Shown here piece by piece: positions 7,637-15,459 of a DNA stretch of 32,033 nucleotides. Under the pieces are notes generated by a model. That model did no database searches. It saw only the letters and a list, made by a program, of their open reading frames with translations, and was not told the origin of the DNA. The DNA is taken from the NCBI RefSeq assembly GCF_012395835.1, contig NZ_JAAZSQ010000009.1, positions 120,959-152,991 of the forward strand. The letters are read 5' to 3'. The stretch is from Arthrobacter mobilis. GTDB lineage: Bacteria > Actinomycetota > Actinomycetes > Actinomycetales > Micrococcaceae. The position numbers and the translations under genes are program-made. Each line of letters opens with the position of its first letter. The first letter of the stretch is position 1.

Positions 7637-9351
7637 TTCAGGTCCCCCTCGTCCGCCCGGTGCGCCCACTGGGCGAAGGTCTCGCCGTCGGCATGCTGTT
7701 CGTCGTACCGGCGCACGACGCGGTCCACGTAGTCCACCAGTCCGTCGGCGGTGACCTTCAGGCCGCGCACGGTCCGGCCCAGGCCCGCCTCGTCCCGGTC
7801 GGTGGAGGCGAGCCCGCCGCCCAGGTGGACCTGGAATCCCGGGGTCTGGCCGCCGTCGGGGTCGGGCAGCAGCTGCCCCTTGAGGCCGATGTCGGCGGTC
7901 TGGATCCGGGCGCAGGAGTTGGGGCAGCCGTTGATGTGCAGGCTCAGCTGGGCCGGCAGGCGGTCCGCAATGTCGGAAAGGCGGTCTTCCAGGCCGGCCA
8001 CCGTCCGCTCCGCCGTGTCCTTGGTGTCAACGATGGCCAGCTTGCAGAATTCGAGCCCGGTGCAGGCGATGGTCGAGCGGTGGAAGACCGAGGGGCTGCT
8101 GCTCAGGCCAAGCTCCGCCAGGCCCGCGGTGACGGCGCCGACCTGCTCCGGCGCCACGTCCAGCACGACGAGCTTCTGGTGCGGGGTGGTGCGCAGCCGG
8201 TAGGAACCATGGCGTTCGAGCAGGTCTGCCAGGCGGGTCAGCACACTGCCGGAGACCCGTCCGACCACCGGTGCGGCGCCGATGTAGAAGTTGCCGTCCT
8301 TCTGTTCGTGCACGCCGATGTGGTCGCCGGGTTGGCTGGCCCGGGCCGGGGCCGGGCCGTCCGGCAGCCGGAAACCCAGGTACTCCTCTTCCAGCACCGT
8401 CCGGAACTTCTCCGGCCCCCAGTCGTTCATCAGGAACTTCAGGCGTGCCTTGTTCCGCAGCCGCCGGTAGCCGTAGTCGCGGAAGATGCGCACCACACCG
8501 TGCCAGACCGCGGCCGCGTGCTCCTCGCTGACGAAGGCCCCGAGGCGCTCTGCCAGCCGGGCGTTGGTGGACAGCCCGCCGCCGACCCACAGGTCGTAGC
8601 CGGGGCCCAGCTCCGGGTGGACCACGCCCACCAGCGAGATGTCGTTGATCTCGTGCACCACGTCCTGGGACGGGTGGCCGGTGATCGCGGACTTGAACTT
8701 GCGCGGCAGGTTGGCCAGTTCCGGGTCGCCGATGAAGCGGTCGGCGATCTCGCGGATGACCGGCGTCGGGTCGATGATCTCGTCCTTGGCAATGCCGGCG
8801 ACCGGGGATCCGAGGATTACCCGGGGAACGTCGCCGCAAGCTTCGGTGGTCGACAGGCCCACCGCCTCGAGGCGGCGCCAGATCTCCGGCACGTCCACGA
8901 CGTCGATCCAGTGCAGCTGGATGTTCTGGCGGTCGGTCACGTCAGCGGTGCCGCGGGCGAAGTCGGTGGAGATGCCGCCGATGACGCGCAGCTGCTCGGT
9001 GGTCAGCGCCCCGCCGTCGATCCGGACGCGGAGCATGAAGTACCGGTCCTCGAGCTCGTGGGGCTCCAGGGTCGCCGTCTTGCCGCCGTCGATCCCGGGC
9101 TTGCGCTGCGTGTAGAGGCCCCACCAGCGGAACCTGCCGTGGAGGTCGTCGGAGGGGATCGAGTCGAAGCCCTGCTTGGCGTACACCGTTTCGATGCGCT
9201 CGCGGACGTTCAGCCCGTTGTCCTGCTGCTTGAACTCCTCGTTGTGGTTCAGCGGCGCCGTCCCGTCCACCTTCCACTGGCCGTGGGGCTTGGCGGATGG
9301 GCGCGGGCGCCCCTGCCGCGGGGCCGTTGTCGTCTCGATCGCCTGAGTCAT
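7633..9351 (-). CDS. sir: Ferredoxin-dependent sulfite reductase (siroheme, [4Fe-4S]), NirA/SirA type
   Basis: 572 residues. It reduces sulfite to sulfide with six electrons from ferredoxin. The siroheme-[4Fe-4S] ligands are C430 and C436 (CTGLEFC) and C476 and C480 (CPNSC). GGISTDFARGTADVTDRQNIQLHW (about 125-148) is the conserved substrate-side region. Y80 and C172 sit where the Tyr-Cys crosslink of mycobacterial NirA lies (Tyr69/Cys161, the same spacing), which favours sulfite over nitrite as substrate; this mapping is from memory of the family. A -10-like TACGCT lies 7 nt before the ATG, with no Shine-Dalgarno sequence, so a leaderless transcript is likely. It begins the tightly coupled cysH-cysD-cysN series. 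Confidence 0.95.
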   Translation of the reverse strand: MTQAIETTTAPRQGRPRPSAKPHGQWKVDGTAPLNHNEEFKQQDNGLNVRERIETVYAKQGFDSIPSDDLHGRFRWWGLYTQRKPGIDGGKTATLEPHELEDRYFMLRVRIDGGALTTEQLRVIGGISTDFARGTADVTDRQNIQLHWIDVVDVPEIWRRLEAVGLSTTEACGDVPRVILGSPVAGIAKDEIIDPTPVIREIADRFIGDPELANLPRKFKSAITGHPSQDVVHEINDISLVGVVHPELGPGYDLWVGGGLSTNARLAERLGAFVSEEHAAAVWHGVVRIFRDYGYRRLRNKARLKFLMNDWGPEKFRTVLEEEYLGFRLPDGPAPARASQPGDHIGVHEQKDGNFYIGAAPVVGRVSGSVLTRLADLLERHGSYRLRTTPHQKLVVLDVAPEQVGAVTAGLAELGLSSSPSVFHRSTIACTGLEFCKLAIVDTKDTAERTVAGLEDRLSDIADRLPAQLSLHINGCPNSCARIQTADIGLKGQLLPDPDGGQTPGFQVHLGGGLASTDRDEAGLGRTVRGLKVTADGLVDYVDRVVRRYDEQHADGETFAQWAHRADEGDLK

Positions 9352-9358
9352 GCGTGCC

Positions 9359-9388
9359 AGCGTAAGGACCCGCGGAAGGGGCGGCCAA
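9359..9388 (-). promoter_or_regulatory. Probable leaderless promoter of sir
   Basis: TTGGCC at 9388-9383, an 18-nt spacer and TACGCT at 9364-9359, followed by 7 nt and the sir ATG. Initiation would fall at or next to the start codon. The palindrome CCATATGG at 9398-9405 sits just upstream of the -35 and could bind a regulator. Confidence 0.5.
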
Positions 9389-9441
9389 ATGTCTCCCCAT
9401 ATGGCGTCCCATGGCTCAACGGGAGAACATATTCGGTCCTA

Positions 9442-9462
9442 TTACGTCATGTTTTACGTCAT
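9442..9462. repeat. Tandem ATGACGTAA direct repeat upstream of sir
   Basis: On the minus strand ATGACGTAA occurs at 9462-9454 and again at 9450-9442, with a 12-bp period, about one helical turn. The distal copy overlaps the stop codon of the CbiX gene. Placement about 55-75 bp upstream of the probable sir -35 suits an activator site for the sulfate reduction operon. No regulator is identified. Confidence 0.5.
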
Positions 9463-10167
9463 CTTCGTGGCATCAAGCAGCCGGTCCGTCACACACTCGG
9501 CGATGGCCGGGGAGGGCAGCAGCGGTGCCGTCACGGCGTCGGCGCCGGCCCGGGTCAGCACGGAATGGAAGTAGCCAGGGGCCAGCAGGTAGGAGGCGAT
9601 CAGCACCCGGCGGCAGCCGGGCAGGGACCGGGCGGCCTCGACGGCCGCCGGCACGGGCGGCTGGGCTGCCGCCCCGAAGCCTACCGTCACCGGCCGGCCG
9701 ATCTCCTCGGCGAGCCAGCGCGCCGTCTGGCGGACCTCCTCGACGCCGCGGGCCACCCTCGTGCCGGCCGAGGCGACGACGACGTGGTCCCCTTCGCCAA
9801 GGCCGGCATCGGCCAGCCGCCCGGCCAGGACGGACGCCAGCCGGCGGTCCGGCCCGATGGCCTCGGCCGCCACGGTTCCGGGGCGGGCCTCCACGGCCCG
9901 GCGGATGTCGACGCGGGTATGGAACCCGGTGGAGAGCAGGAGCGGGACCACCACTGCCGGTTCGCCCGGGGGAAGGCCGGCGACGACGTCGTCCAGGGCC
10001 GGCTGCTGGACATCGACATAGGCCTCATGGATGAGCACGTTGAGCCCGCGGGCGGCCGCCGCGGCGCCGACGTCCAGGCGCAGCCCGTCGATCAGTGCCC
10101 GGCCGGCCGGATCATCGGTGCCGTGGGCGCAGGCGACCACATGCAGCGGGGAACCTGTCCGGCTCAT
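9454..10167 (-). CDS. CbiX-type sirohydrochlorin chelatase
   Basis: 237 residues of the class II chelatase superfamily (CbiX/SirB, and CysY in corynebacteria). It would insert Fe2+ into sirohydrochlorin to complete siroheme for the sulfite reductase encoded next. Conserved histidines appear as AHGT (H15) and STGFHTRVD (H83), and the C-terminal half has a degenerate second repeat with APGYFHSVL. The two-repeat length fits the SirB/CysY group. Cobalt chelation is a formal alternative, but no cobalamin genes are nearby. The ATG overlaps the stop of an 11-codon leader ORF as ATGA. The distance to sir is 102 bp, containing the sir promoter elements. Confidence 0.85.
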   Translation of the reverse strand: MSRTGSPLHVVACAHGTDDPAGRALIDGLRLDVGAAAAARGLNVLIHEAYVDVQQPALDDVVAGLPPGEPAVVVPLLLSTGFHTRVDIRRAVEARPGTVAAEAIGPDRRLASVLAGRLADAGLGEGDHVVVASAGTRVARGVEEVRQTARWLAEEIGRPVTVGFGAAAQPPVPAAVEAARSLPGCRRVLIASYLLAPGYFHSVLTRAGADAVTAPLLPSPAIAECVTDRLLDATKMT

Positions 10168-10199
10168 AGTCCCGGACGGGGAAGTTGGGGCGTGGTCAT
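10164..10199 (-). CDS. Possible 11-residue leader peptide upstream of the chelatase gene
   Basis: An ATG at 10199, 7 nt after a -10-like TACGCT, opens MTTPQLPRPGL and ends at a TGA that overlaps the CbiX ATG as ATGA. A GGAGG lies only 1 nt before the ATG, too close to act as its ribosome site, so leaderless initiation is the simpler reading. Translation of the short ORF would couple ribosomes to the chelatase start. It contains no cysteine or methionine run, so a codon-starvation attenuator is not indicated. Alternatively it is a chance frame. Confidence 0.4.
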   Translation of the reverse strand: MTTPQLPRPGL

Positions 10200-10206
10200 G
10201 CCTCCA

Positions 10207-10212
10207 AGCGTA
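10207..10212 (-). promoter_or_regulatory. -10-like hexamer before the leader ORF and chelatase gene
   Basis: TACGCT (10212-10207) is identical to the sir hexamer and has the same 7-nt distance to an ATG. No convincing -35 is seen at 17-18 nt upstream. It lies 45 bp after the terminator of the preceding methionine operon, where a new promoter is expected. Confidence 0.45.
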
Positions 10213-10256
10213 GCCGGATCAGGCCCGGGCCCCTGCCACGGCCGCCCGGGCAGCGC

Positions 10257-10288
10257 AAAAGGCGCACGCCCTCGGCCGGGCGTGCGCC
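10257..10288 (-). terminator. Intrinsic terminator after the methionine operon
   Basis: An 11-bp perfect GC-rich stem (10261-10271 with 10278-10288) and a 6-nt loop are followed on the minus strand by TTTTG. It lies 88 bp past the stop of the cystathionine gamma-synthase-type gene and separates it from the chelatase/sulfate reduction operon. The other features of the 10168-10375 gap are the leader ORF and its -10. Confidence 0.8.
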
Positions 10289-10375
10289 ATAACTGGGCAG
10301 CCTTCGCGGCCGGAGCCCCAGGATTCCGGGACTCCGGTCGTCTGCAGGGGCCCGACCCTGCTGGAAAGCGGCGGC

Positions 10376-11593
10376 TCAGGCGCCGCTGAGGACCGTGCCC
10401 GCGGCAGCGCGCGCCGCGGCCAGCCCGTACTCCAGGTCCGCCCGCAGGTCCGCCAGGTCCTCCACCCCCACCGACAGGCGTACCAGGTCGGTGGGCACGG
10501 CCAGCGCCGTCCCGCGCACCGAGGCATGGGTCATCTCCGAGCAGTAGCAGACCAGCGACTCCACCCCGCCCAGGCTCACGGAGAGCGCGAACAGCCGGGT
10601 GGATTCGGCGAACGCCCGGGCGGCCGCCTCGCCGGCGGCAAAGCGCAGCGAGACGATCCCGCCGAACCCGGACATCTGCCGGGCAGCCAGGGCGTGCCCC
10701 GGGTGCTCCGGCAGCCCCGGGTAGAGCACCTCGGCGATCCCGGGCTGCTCCCGCAGCCACTCGGCGAGCGCCTGGGCATTGGCGCCGTGCCGCTCCATGC
10801 GCAGGCCCAGGGTCTTCAGCCCGCGCGCCGCCAGGTAGCAGTCCTGCGGGCCGGCGACGGCGCCGCCGGCGAACTGCTGGTAGCCGATGGCCTCGGCCAG
10901 CGGCTTGCCCCGGAAGGAGGCGTCCGCGGCCACCACGGCGCCGCCGAGCACGTCCGAGTGCCCGCCGATGTACTTGGTGGTCGAGTGCACCACCAGGTCC
11001 GCACCGTACTCCAGCGGCCGCTGCAGGTACGGGGAGGCAAAGGTGTTGTCCACCACCAGCAGGGCGCCGGCGCCGTGGGCCAGCTGCGCCCAGCCGGCCA
11101 GGTCCGCGATGCCCAGCAGCGGGTTCGACGGCGTCTCCACCCACAGCAGCGCGGTTTCGCCCGGGCGGATGGCGGCGGCCACCACGTCCAGGTCGGTGAT
11201 GTCCACGGCGGTGTTGGCCACGCCCCACGGGCCCAGCAGGTGGTTGATCAGCCGGTTGGTGCCGCCGTAGCCGTCCCCGCCGAGCACGATGTGGTCGCCC
11301 GGGCGCAGCAGCGCCCGCAGCAGCGCGTCCTCGGCCGCCAGCCCGGAGGCGAAGGCGAAGGCTGCCGCCCCGTGCTCGAGCGCGGCCAGCTGGGCCTCGA
11401 AGCCGCTGCGGGTGGGGTTGGAGCCGCGGCTGTATTCGTGCCCGGCGCGCAGCACGTTGATCCCGTCCTGCACGAAGGTGGAGGTCTGGTAGATCGGCGG
11501 GATGACGGCCCCGGTCAGCGGGTCCGGGTCCTGCCCGGCATGGATGGCTTTGGTGTTGAATCCTGCCGTGTTGAATCCTGCATGCTGGGCCAT
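10376..11593 (-). CDS. metB: Cystathionine gamma-synthase / trans-sulfuration PLP enzyme
   Basis: 405 residues of the Cys/Met metabolism PLP-dependent family. K207 in HSTTKYIGGHS is the Schiff-base lysine; VETPSNPLL and VVDNTFASPYLQRPLEYGAD are family hallmarks. It would make cystathionine from an activated homoserine and cysteine. Cystathionine beta-lyase or homoserine sulfhydrylase activity cannot be excluded by sequence alone, and an O-acetylhomoserine sulfhydrylase is already encoded directly upstream. The ATG at 11593 has GGAGG in front and lies 1 nt after the upstream stop, so the two PLP enzymes are cotranslated. The N-terminus carries a tandem duplication (AGFNT twice, residues 5-14) encoded by a 15-bp repeat. 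Confidence 0.85.
   Translation of the reverse strand: MAQHAGFNTAGFNTKAIHAGQDPDPLTGAVIPPIYQTSTFVQDGINVLRAGHEYSRGSNPTRSGFEAQLAALEHGAAAFAFASGLAAEDALLRALLRPGDHIVLGGDGYGGTNRLINHLLGPWGVANTAVDITDLDVVAAAIRPGETALLWVETPSNPLLGIADLAGWAQLAHGAGALLVVDNTFASPYLQRPLEYGADLVVHSTTKYIGGHSDVLGGAVVAADASFRGKPLAEAIGYQQFAGGAVAGPQDCYLAARGLKTLGLRMERHGANAQALAEWLREQPGIAEVLYPGLPEHPGHALAARQMSGFGGIVSLRFAAGEAAARAFAESTRLFALSVSLGGVESLVCYCSEMTHASVRGTALAVPTDLVRLSVGVEDLADLRADLEYGLAAARAAAGTVLSGA
11553..11581. repeat. Two-copy 15-bp tandem repeat in the 5' end of metB
   Basis: The 14-base unit GTGTTGAATCCTGC occurs at 11553-11566 and 11568-11581 (plus strand), a period of 15 bp. It duplicates AGFNT in frame just before the conserved TKAIHAG start of the enzyme, a typical replication-slippage product. 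Confidence 0.85.
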
Positions 11594-11594
11594 C

Positions 11595-12941
11595 TCAGGC
11601 CTCCGTTCCTGCGTAGACGACGGCGGCGCCTGCCGCCTGAAGTGCCGCCCCGGCGAGCGGGGCCAGGGCCTGGTCCAGGTCCGCGACCAGGTCGGCGGCG
11701 GCCTCCAGCCCCACCGAGAGCCGGATGGTGGTTTCCGCGATGCCCGCGGCGGCACGCTGCCCGGGGGTCAGCCGGCAGTGCGTCATGGCTGCCGGATGTG
11801 CCACCAGCGACCGGGTGTCCCCGACATTGGCCACCAGCTTGAACAGTCCCAGCCGGTCGATGAACGGGCCCACCTGTTCCGGGCCCGCGGCCAGGTCGAA
11901 GGAGAACACGCTGCCGGTCCCGTCCGGGAAGTCCCGGTCGGCGAGGCCTGCCTGCGGGTGGCCGGGCACCGACGGGTGGTGCACCGCGGCCACCGCCGGA
12001 TGGCCGGCCAGGAACCCGATGACCTCCCGGGTGTTCTGCCCGTGCCGGGCCACCCGGATGTCCAGGGTCTCCAGTCCCTGCAGGATCTGCGCCGCGTTGA
12101 ACGGGGAGAGCGAGGGGCCCAGGTCGTGCAGGTACTTGCTGCGCGCCAGCACCAGGTAGGCACCGTGGCCGTGCCGCTCCCACAGCGTGTCCCCGCCGTA
12201 GCGGCGCTTGGGCCGGGTCAGCTGGGGCCACTTGTCCGGGTAGGCGGAGAAGTCGAAGCGGCCGCCGTCGACCACCGCGCCGGCGAGCGCGGCCCCGTGT
12301 CCGCCCAGGAACTTGGTCGCCGAGTAGACGACAATGTCGGCCCCGTGCTCCAGCGGCCGGTAGAGCACCGGGGTGGCCAGGGTGTTGTCGACCACGAGCG
12401 GGACGCCGGCCTCGCGGGCGATGGCGGCGAGGGCCGGCAGGTCCTGCAGCGTGGCCAGCGGGTTGCCGATGGATTCGGTCAGGAACGCCCGGGTCTGCGG
12501 GCGCACCGCCGCGGCCCAGGCGCCGGTGTCGGCAGGGTCCGCGAAGCTGACCTCGATCCCGAAATCCGCGAAGGTGTCCGTGAGCAGGTCCACCGTTCCC
12601 CCGTAGAGCTTCGAGGAGGCCACGAGGTGCTCTCCGCCGCGCACCAGCGCCAGCAGGGCGACGGCGACGGCAGCCTGCCCGGTGGCCGTGGCCAGCGCGG
12701 CCACGCCGCCGTCGAGGGCCGCGATCCGCTGCTCCAGCACGGCAACCGTCGGGTTGCCGGTGCGGGTGTAGGTGAAGCCCGGTTCCTTCAGCGCGAACAT
12801 GCGGCGGGCCGACGCGTAGTCGGGGAATTCGTACGCGGCGCTCTGGTGGACGGGGACCGTCACCGGCCGGTAGGGGGCCTGCGGTTCATAGCCCGCGTGG
12901 ATCTGCGTGGTGGCCGTACAGCCAGCGTCGCCGGTGCTCAT
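11595..12941 (-). CDS. metY: O-acetylhomoserine aminocarboxypropyltransferase (sulfhydrylase)
   Basis: 448 residues, a PLP enzyme making homocysteine from O-acetylhomoserine and sulfide. The MetY-type N-terminus TTQIHAGYEPQAPYRPVTVPVHQSAAYEFPD, the K210 motif YSATKFLGGHG and the long insert with KWPQLTRPKRRYGGDTLWERHGHGAYL distinguish it from MetB-type enzymes. The ATG at 12941 has AAGGAG nine bases upstream; an earlier ATG at 12959 lacks one and contains that AAGGAG within its own codons. Sulfide from the neighbouring sulfate reduction operon is the expected substrate, giving homocysteine to MetE. It lies 91 bp downstream of metE, with a strong palindrome between them. Confidence 0.92.
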   Translation of the reverse strand: MSTGDAGCTATTQIHAGYEPQAPYRPVTVPVHQSAAYEFPDYASARRMFALKEPGFTYTRTGNPTVAVLEQRIAALDGGVAALATATGQAAVAVALLALVRGGEHLVASSKLYGGTVDLLTDTFADFGIEVSFADPADTGAWAAAVRPQTRAFLTESIGNPLATLQDLPALAAIAREAGVPLVVDNTLATPVLYRPLEHGADIVVYSATKFLGGHGAALAGAVVDGGRFDFSAYPDKWPQLTRPKRRYGGDTLWERHGHGAYLVLARSKYLHDLGPSLSPFNAAQILQGLETLDIRVARHGQNTREVIGFLAGHPAVAAVHHPSVPGHPQAGLADRDFPDGTGSVFSFDLAAGPEQVGPFIDRLGLFKLVANVGDTRSLVAHPAAMTHCRLTPGQRAAAGIAETTIRLSVGLEAAADLVADLDQALAPLAGAALQAAGAAVVYAGTEA

Positions 12942-12981
12942 GGGAAGGGGCTCCTTCATCGTGGTGGTTAGGGGCAGGGGC

Positions 12982-13011
12982 CCCGGCGGGCCGGATATCC
13001 GGCCCGCCGGG
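12982..13011. terminator. Perfect 30-bp palindrome between metE and metY
   Basis: Two 15-base arms (12982-12996 and 12997-13011) are exact reverse complements, centred on GGATATCC. It begins 21 bp past the metE stop. There is no T-run on either side, so it may be a weak terminator, an RNA-stabilising hairpin that adjusts metE versus metY levels, or a protein-binding site. Confidence 0.5.
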
Positions 13012-13032
13012 AACCGTCCTGAAGCGGGCCTG

Positions 13033-15381
13033 CTAGGCCTCGACGGACACCGTCTCGCGGGCGGTCCTGGCCGCCGCGACGAGGTTGCGCAGGGACTCCA
13101 CGGTCTCGGCGTAGGCGCGGGTCTTCAGTCCGCAGTCCGGGTTGATCCACAGCTGGCGGGCCGGAATGCTGGCCAGCGCCGTTTCGATCAGTCCGGCGAC
13201 TTCCTGCTCGGAGGGCACGCGCGGGGAGTGGATGTCGTACACGCCCGGGCCGATCCCGCGGGAGTAGCCGAAGCCGGCCAGGTCGGCAACCACTTCCAGG
13301 CGCGAGCGCGCCGCCTCGATGCTGGTCACATCCGCGTCCAGGCCATCGATCGCCGAGATGACCTCACCGAATTCCGAGTAGCACAGATGGGTGTGGATCT
13401 GGGTCTGCTCGGCGGCGCCGGAAGTCGCCAGCCGGAATGCCCGGACGGACCAGTCCAGGTACGCCTGCTGGTCGGCGGCGCGCAGCGGAAGCAGCTCGCG
13501 CAGGGCCGGCTCGTCCACCTGCACAATCGCGGTGCCGGCGGCCTCCAGGTCGGCGATCTCGTCCCGCAGCGCCAGCGCCACCTGGTTGGCGGTCTCGCCC
13601 AGCGGCTGGTCGTCGCGGACGAAGGACCAGGCCAGGATGGTGACCGGGCCGGTGAGCATGCCCTTGAGCGGGCGGTCGGTGAGCGACTGCGCGAAGCTGA
13701 TCCACGGGACGGTGAACGCCTGCGGGCGGGACACATCGCCCCACAGGATGGACGGGCGGGTGCAGCGCGAGCCGTAGGACTGCACCCAGCCGTTCTCGGT
13801 GGCGGCGAAGCCGTCGAAGTTCTCGGCGAAGTACTGGACCATGTCGTTGCGCTCCGGCTCGCCGTGCACCAGCACGTCGAGGCCGAGATCCTCCTGCAGC
13901 CGCACCACGCGGGTGATCTCGTCGCGCAGGAACTGCTCGTACTCGGCCTGCGAAATGCTGCCGTTGCGCACCGCGGCACGGGCCCGGCGCACCTCGCCGG
14001 TCTGCGGGAAGGAGCCGATGGTGGTGGTCGGCAGCACCGGCAGCCCCAGCCGCTGCTGCTGCACCTCCGCCCGCCGTTCGGCGGGGCCGCGGGTGAAGGC
14101 GTCCTCGGTGAGTGCATCGGTGCGGGTCCGCACCTGGGGCACGACGACGCCGTCGAACCGTGCCCGGTGGCGCAGCGCCGCCTCGGCTTCCTGCAGCTCC
14201 GCCGCCACGGCCGGGCGTCCTTCGGCCAGGCCGCGCGCCAGCACCACGGTCTCGGCCACCTTCTGGTCCGCGAAGGCCAGCCAGGCCGGAAGGTGCCCGG
14301 GCAGGGCGGTCTCGGCGGCCACGTCGTGCGGCACGTGCAGCAGCGAGGTCGAAGTGGCCACGGAGACGGCGGCCCCGGCTTCCCGCAGCTGCTCCAGCAC
14401 ATCCAGCGAGGCCAGCAGGTCGTTCCGCCACACGTTCCGGCCGTCCACGACCCCGGCGACCAGCCGGGTGCCGCCCAGCGCCTGCAGCGCCCCGGCAGCG
14501 GGCCGCGCACCGCGCACCAGGTCCGCATGCACCGCCTCGACACCGGCGGCGGCGAGCACCGCCAGGGCCTGGCCCGGCTGCGCCGGATCCCCGGCGGTGC
14601 CGTAGCCGGTGCTGACCAGCAGCGCCGGGCGCCCGGCGGTATCGGCCAGCGTCCGGTAGGCCCGCTCCACGAGTCCGCCCGGGGCGGCCAGCTCGCCGCC
14701 GCGGTCGGTGACCAGGCCCGGCTCGTCCAGCTGGACCCAGTCGGCGCCCGCGGCCGCCAGCTCGGCCAGGATGCCGGCATAGGCCGCCACGGCGTCGTCG
14801 ATCCGGGACAGCGGGTCGAAGCCTGCCGGCGCGCCGTCCTCGGCCTTGGCCAGCAGCAGGTAGGTCACCGGGCCCACCAGCACCGGGCGCAGCACCGCGC
14901 CGCGCTCCCGCTGCCGGCGGATGATGCCGGAGAGCCGGTGCACGGCCGCGGCAAACGGCGTGCCCGGGCCGATCTCGGGCACCAGGTAGTGGTAGTTCGT
15001 GTCGAACCACTTGGTCAGTTCCAGCGGCGGGCGCTGCCCGTCGCCGCGGGCCAGGGTGAAGTAGGCGGCGGTGCCCACCGAGCCGTCCTCGGCGGCCAGG
15101 TCGGCGAACCGGGCCGGCAGCGCACCGAGCGCCGCGGTGGTGTCCAGCACCTGGTCGTAGAGGGCGAAGTCCGCCGGGATGGAGGAATCCGCGGCGTCCA
15201 GGCCCAGGTTGGCCAGGCTCTCCACGGTGCGGTCCTGCAGCTGCGCGGCGGCGCTCTCCAGGCCGGCCTCGTCCAGGCTGCCGGCCCAGTAGGCCTCGAG
15301 GGCCTTCTTCAGTTCGCGCTGCGGGCCGATGCGCGGGTAGCCGAGGATGGTGGCGGCGGGGAAGCTGGGTGTGGTGCTCAT
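13033..15381 (-). CDS. metE: Cobalamin-independent methionine synthase
   Basis: 782 residues, full length for the family. It transfers the methyl group of 5-methyltetrahydropteroyl-triglutamate to homocysteine. The N-terminus [22 protein letters not shown] is typical, and the C-terminal domain holds the zinc and homocysteine ligands: H665 and C667 in [11 protein letters not shown]689 in TSIEAARS and C750 in [15 protein letters not shown] precedes the ATG. It is the second gene after the SAM-I riboswitch, 78 bp downstream of metF, so when SAM is plentiful both enzymes should fall together. No cobalamin riboswitch is seen in front of it. Confidence 0.97.
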   Translation of the reverse strand: MSTTPSFPAATILGYPRIGPQRELKKALEAYWAGSLDEAGLESAAAQLQDRTVESLANLGLDAADSSIPADFALYDQVLDTTAALGALPARFADLAAEDGSVGTAAYFTLARGDGQRPPLELTKWFDTNYHYLVPEIGPGTPFAAAVHRLSGIIRRQRERGAVLRPVLVGPVTYLLLAKAEDGAPAGFDPLSRIDDAVAAYAGILAELAAAGADWVQLDEPGLVTDRGGELAAPGGLVERAYRTLADTAGRPALLVSTGYGTAGDPAQPGQALAVLAAAGVEAVHADLVRGARPAAGALQALGGTRLVAGVVDGRNVWRNDLLASLDVLEQLREAGAAVSVATSTSLLHVPHDVAAETALPGHLPAWLAFADQKVAETVVLARGLAEGRPAVAAELQEAEAALRHRARFDGVVVPQVRTRTDALTEDAFTRGPAERRAEVQQQRLGLPVLPTTTIGSFPQTGEVRRARAAVRNGSISQAEYEQFLRDEITRVVRLQEDLGLDVLVHGEPERNDMVQYFAENFDGFAATENGWVQSYGSRCTRPSILWGDVSRPQAFTVPWISFAQSLTDRPLKGMLTGPVTILAWSFVRDDQPLGETANQVALALRDEIADLEAAGTAIVQVDEPALRELLPLRAADQQAYLDWSVRAFRLATSGAAEQTQIHTHLCYSEFGEVISAIDGLDADVTSIEAARSRLEVVADLAGFGYSRGIGPGVYDIHSPRVPSEQEVAGLIETALASIPARQLWINPDCGLKTRAYAETVESLRNLVAAARTARETVSVEA

Positions 15382-15459
15382 GGTGTTCTCCTTGGGGGAC
15401 GTTGTGTCGTAGGGAAGTGGTGTCGGAAAGATGTGCCGGGGTTCAGGTTCCGGCCCGGC

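Noticed and set aside
7633-9351. Assimilatory nitrite reductase instead of sulfite reductase
   Set aside because: It is the same family, but the gene starts an operon with APS reductase, ATP sulfurylase and siroheme synthase, and the Tyr-Cys pair typical of the sulfite-reducing NirA is present.
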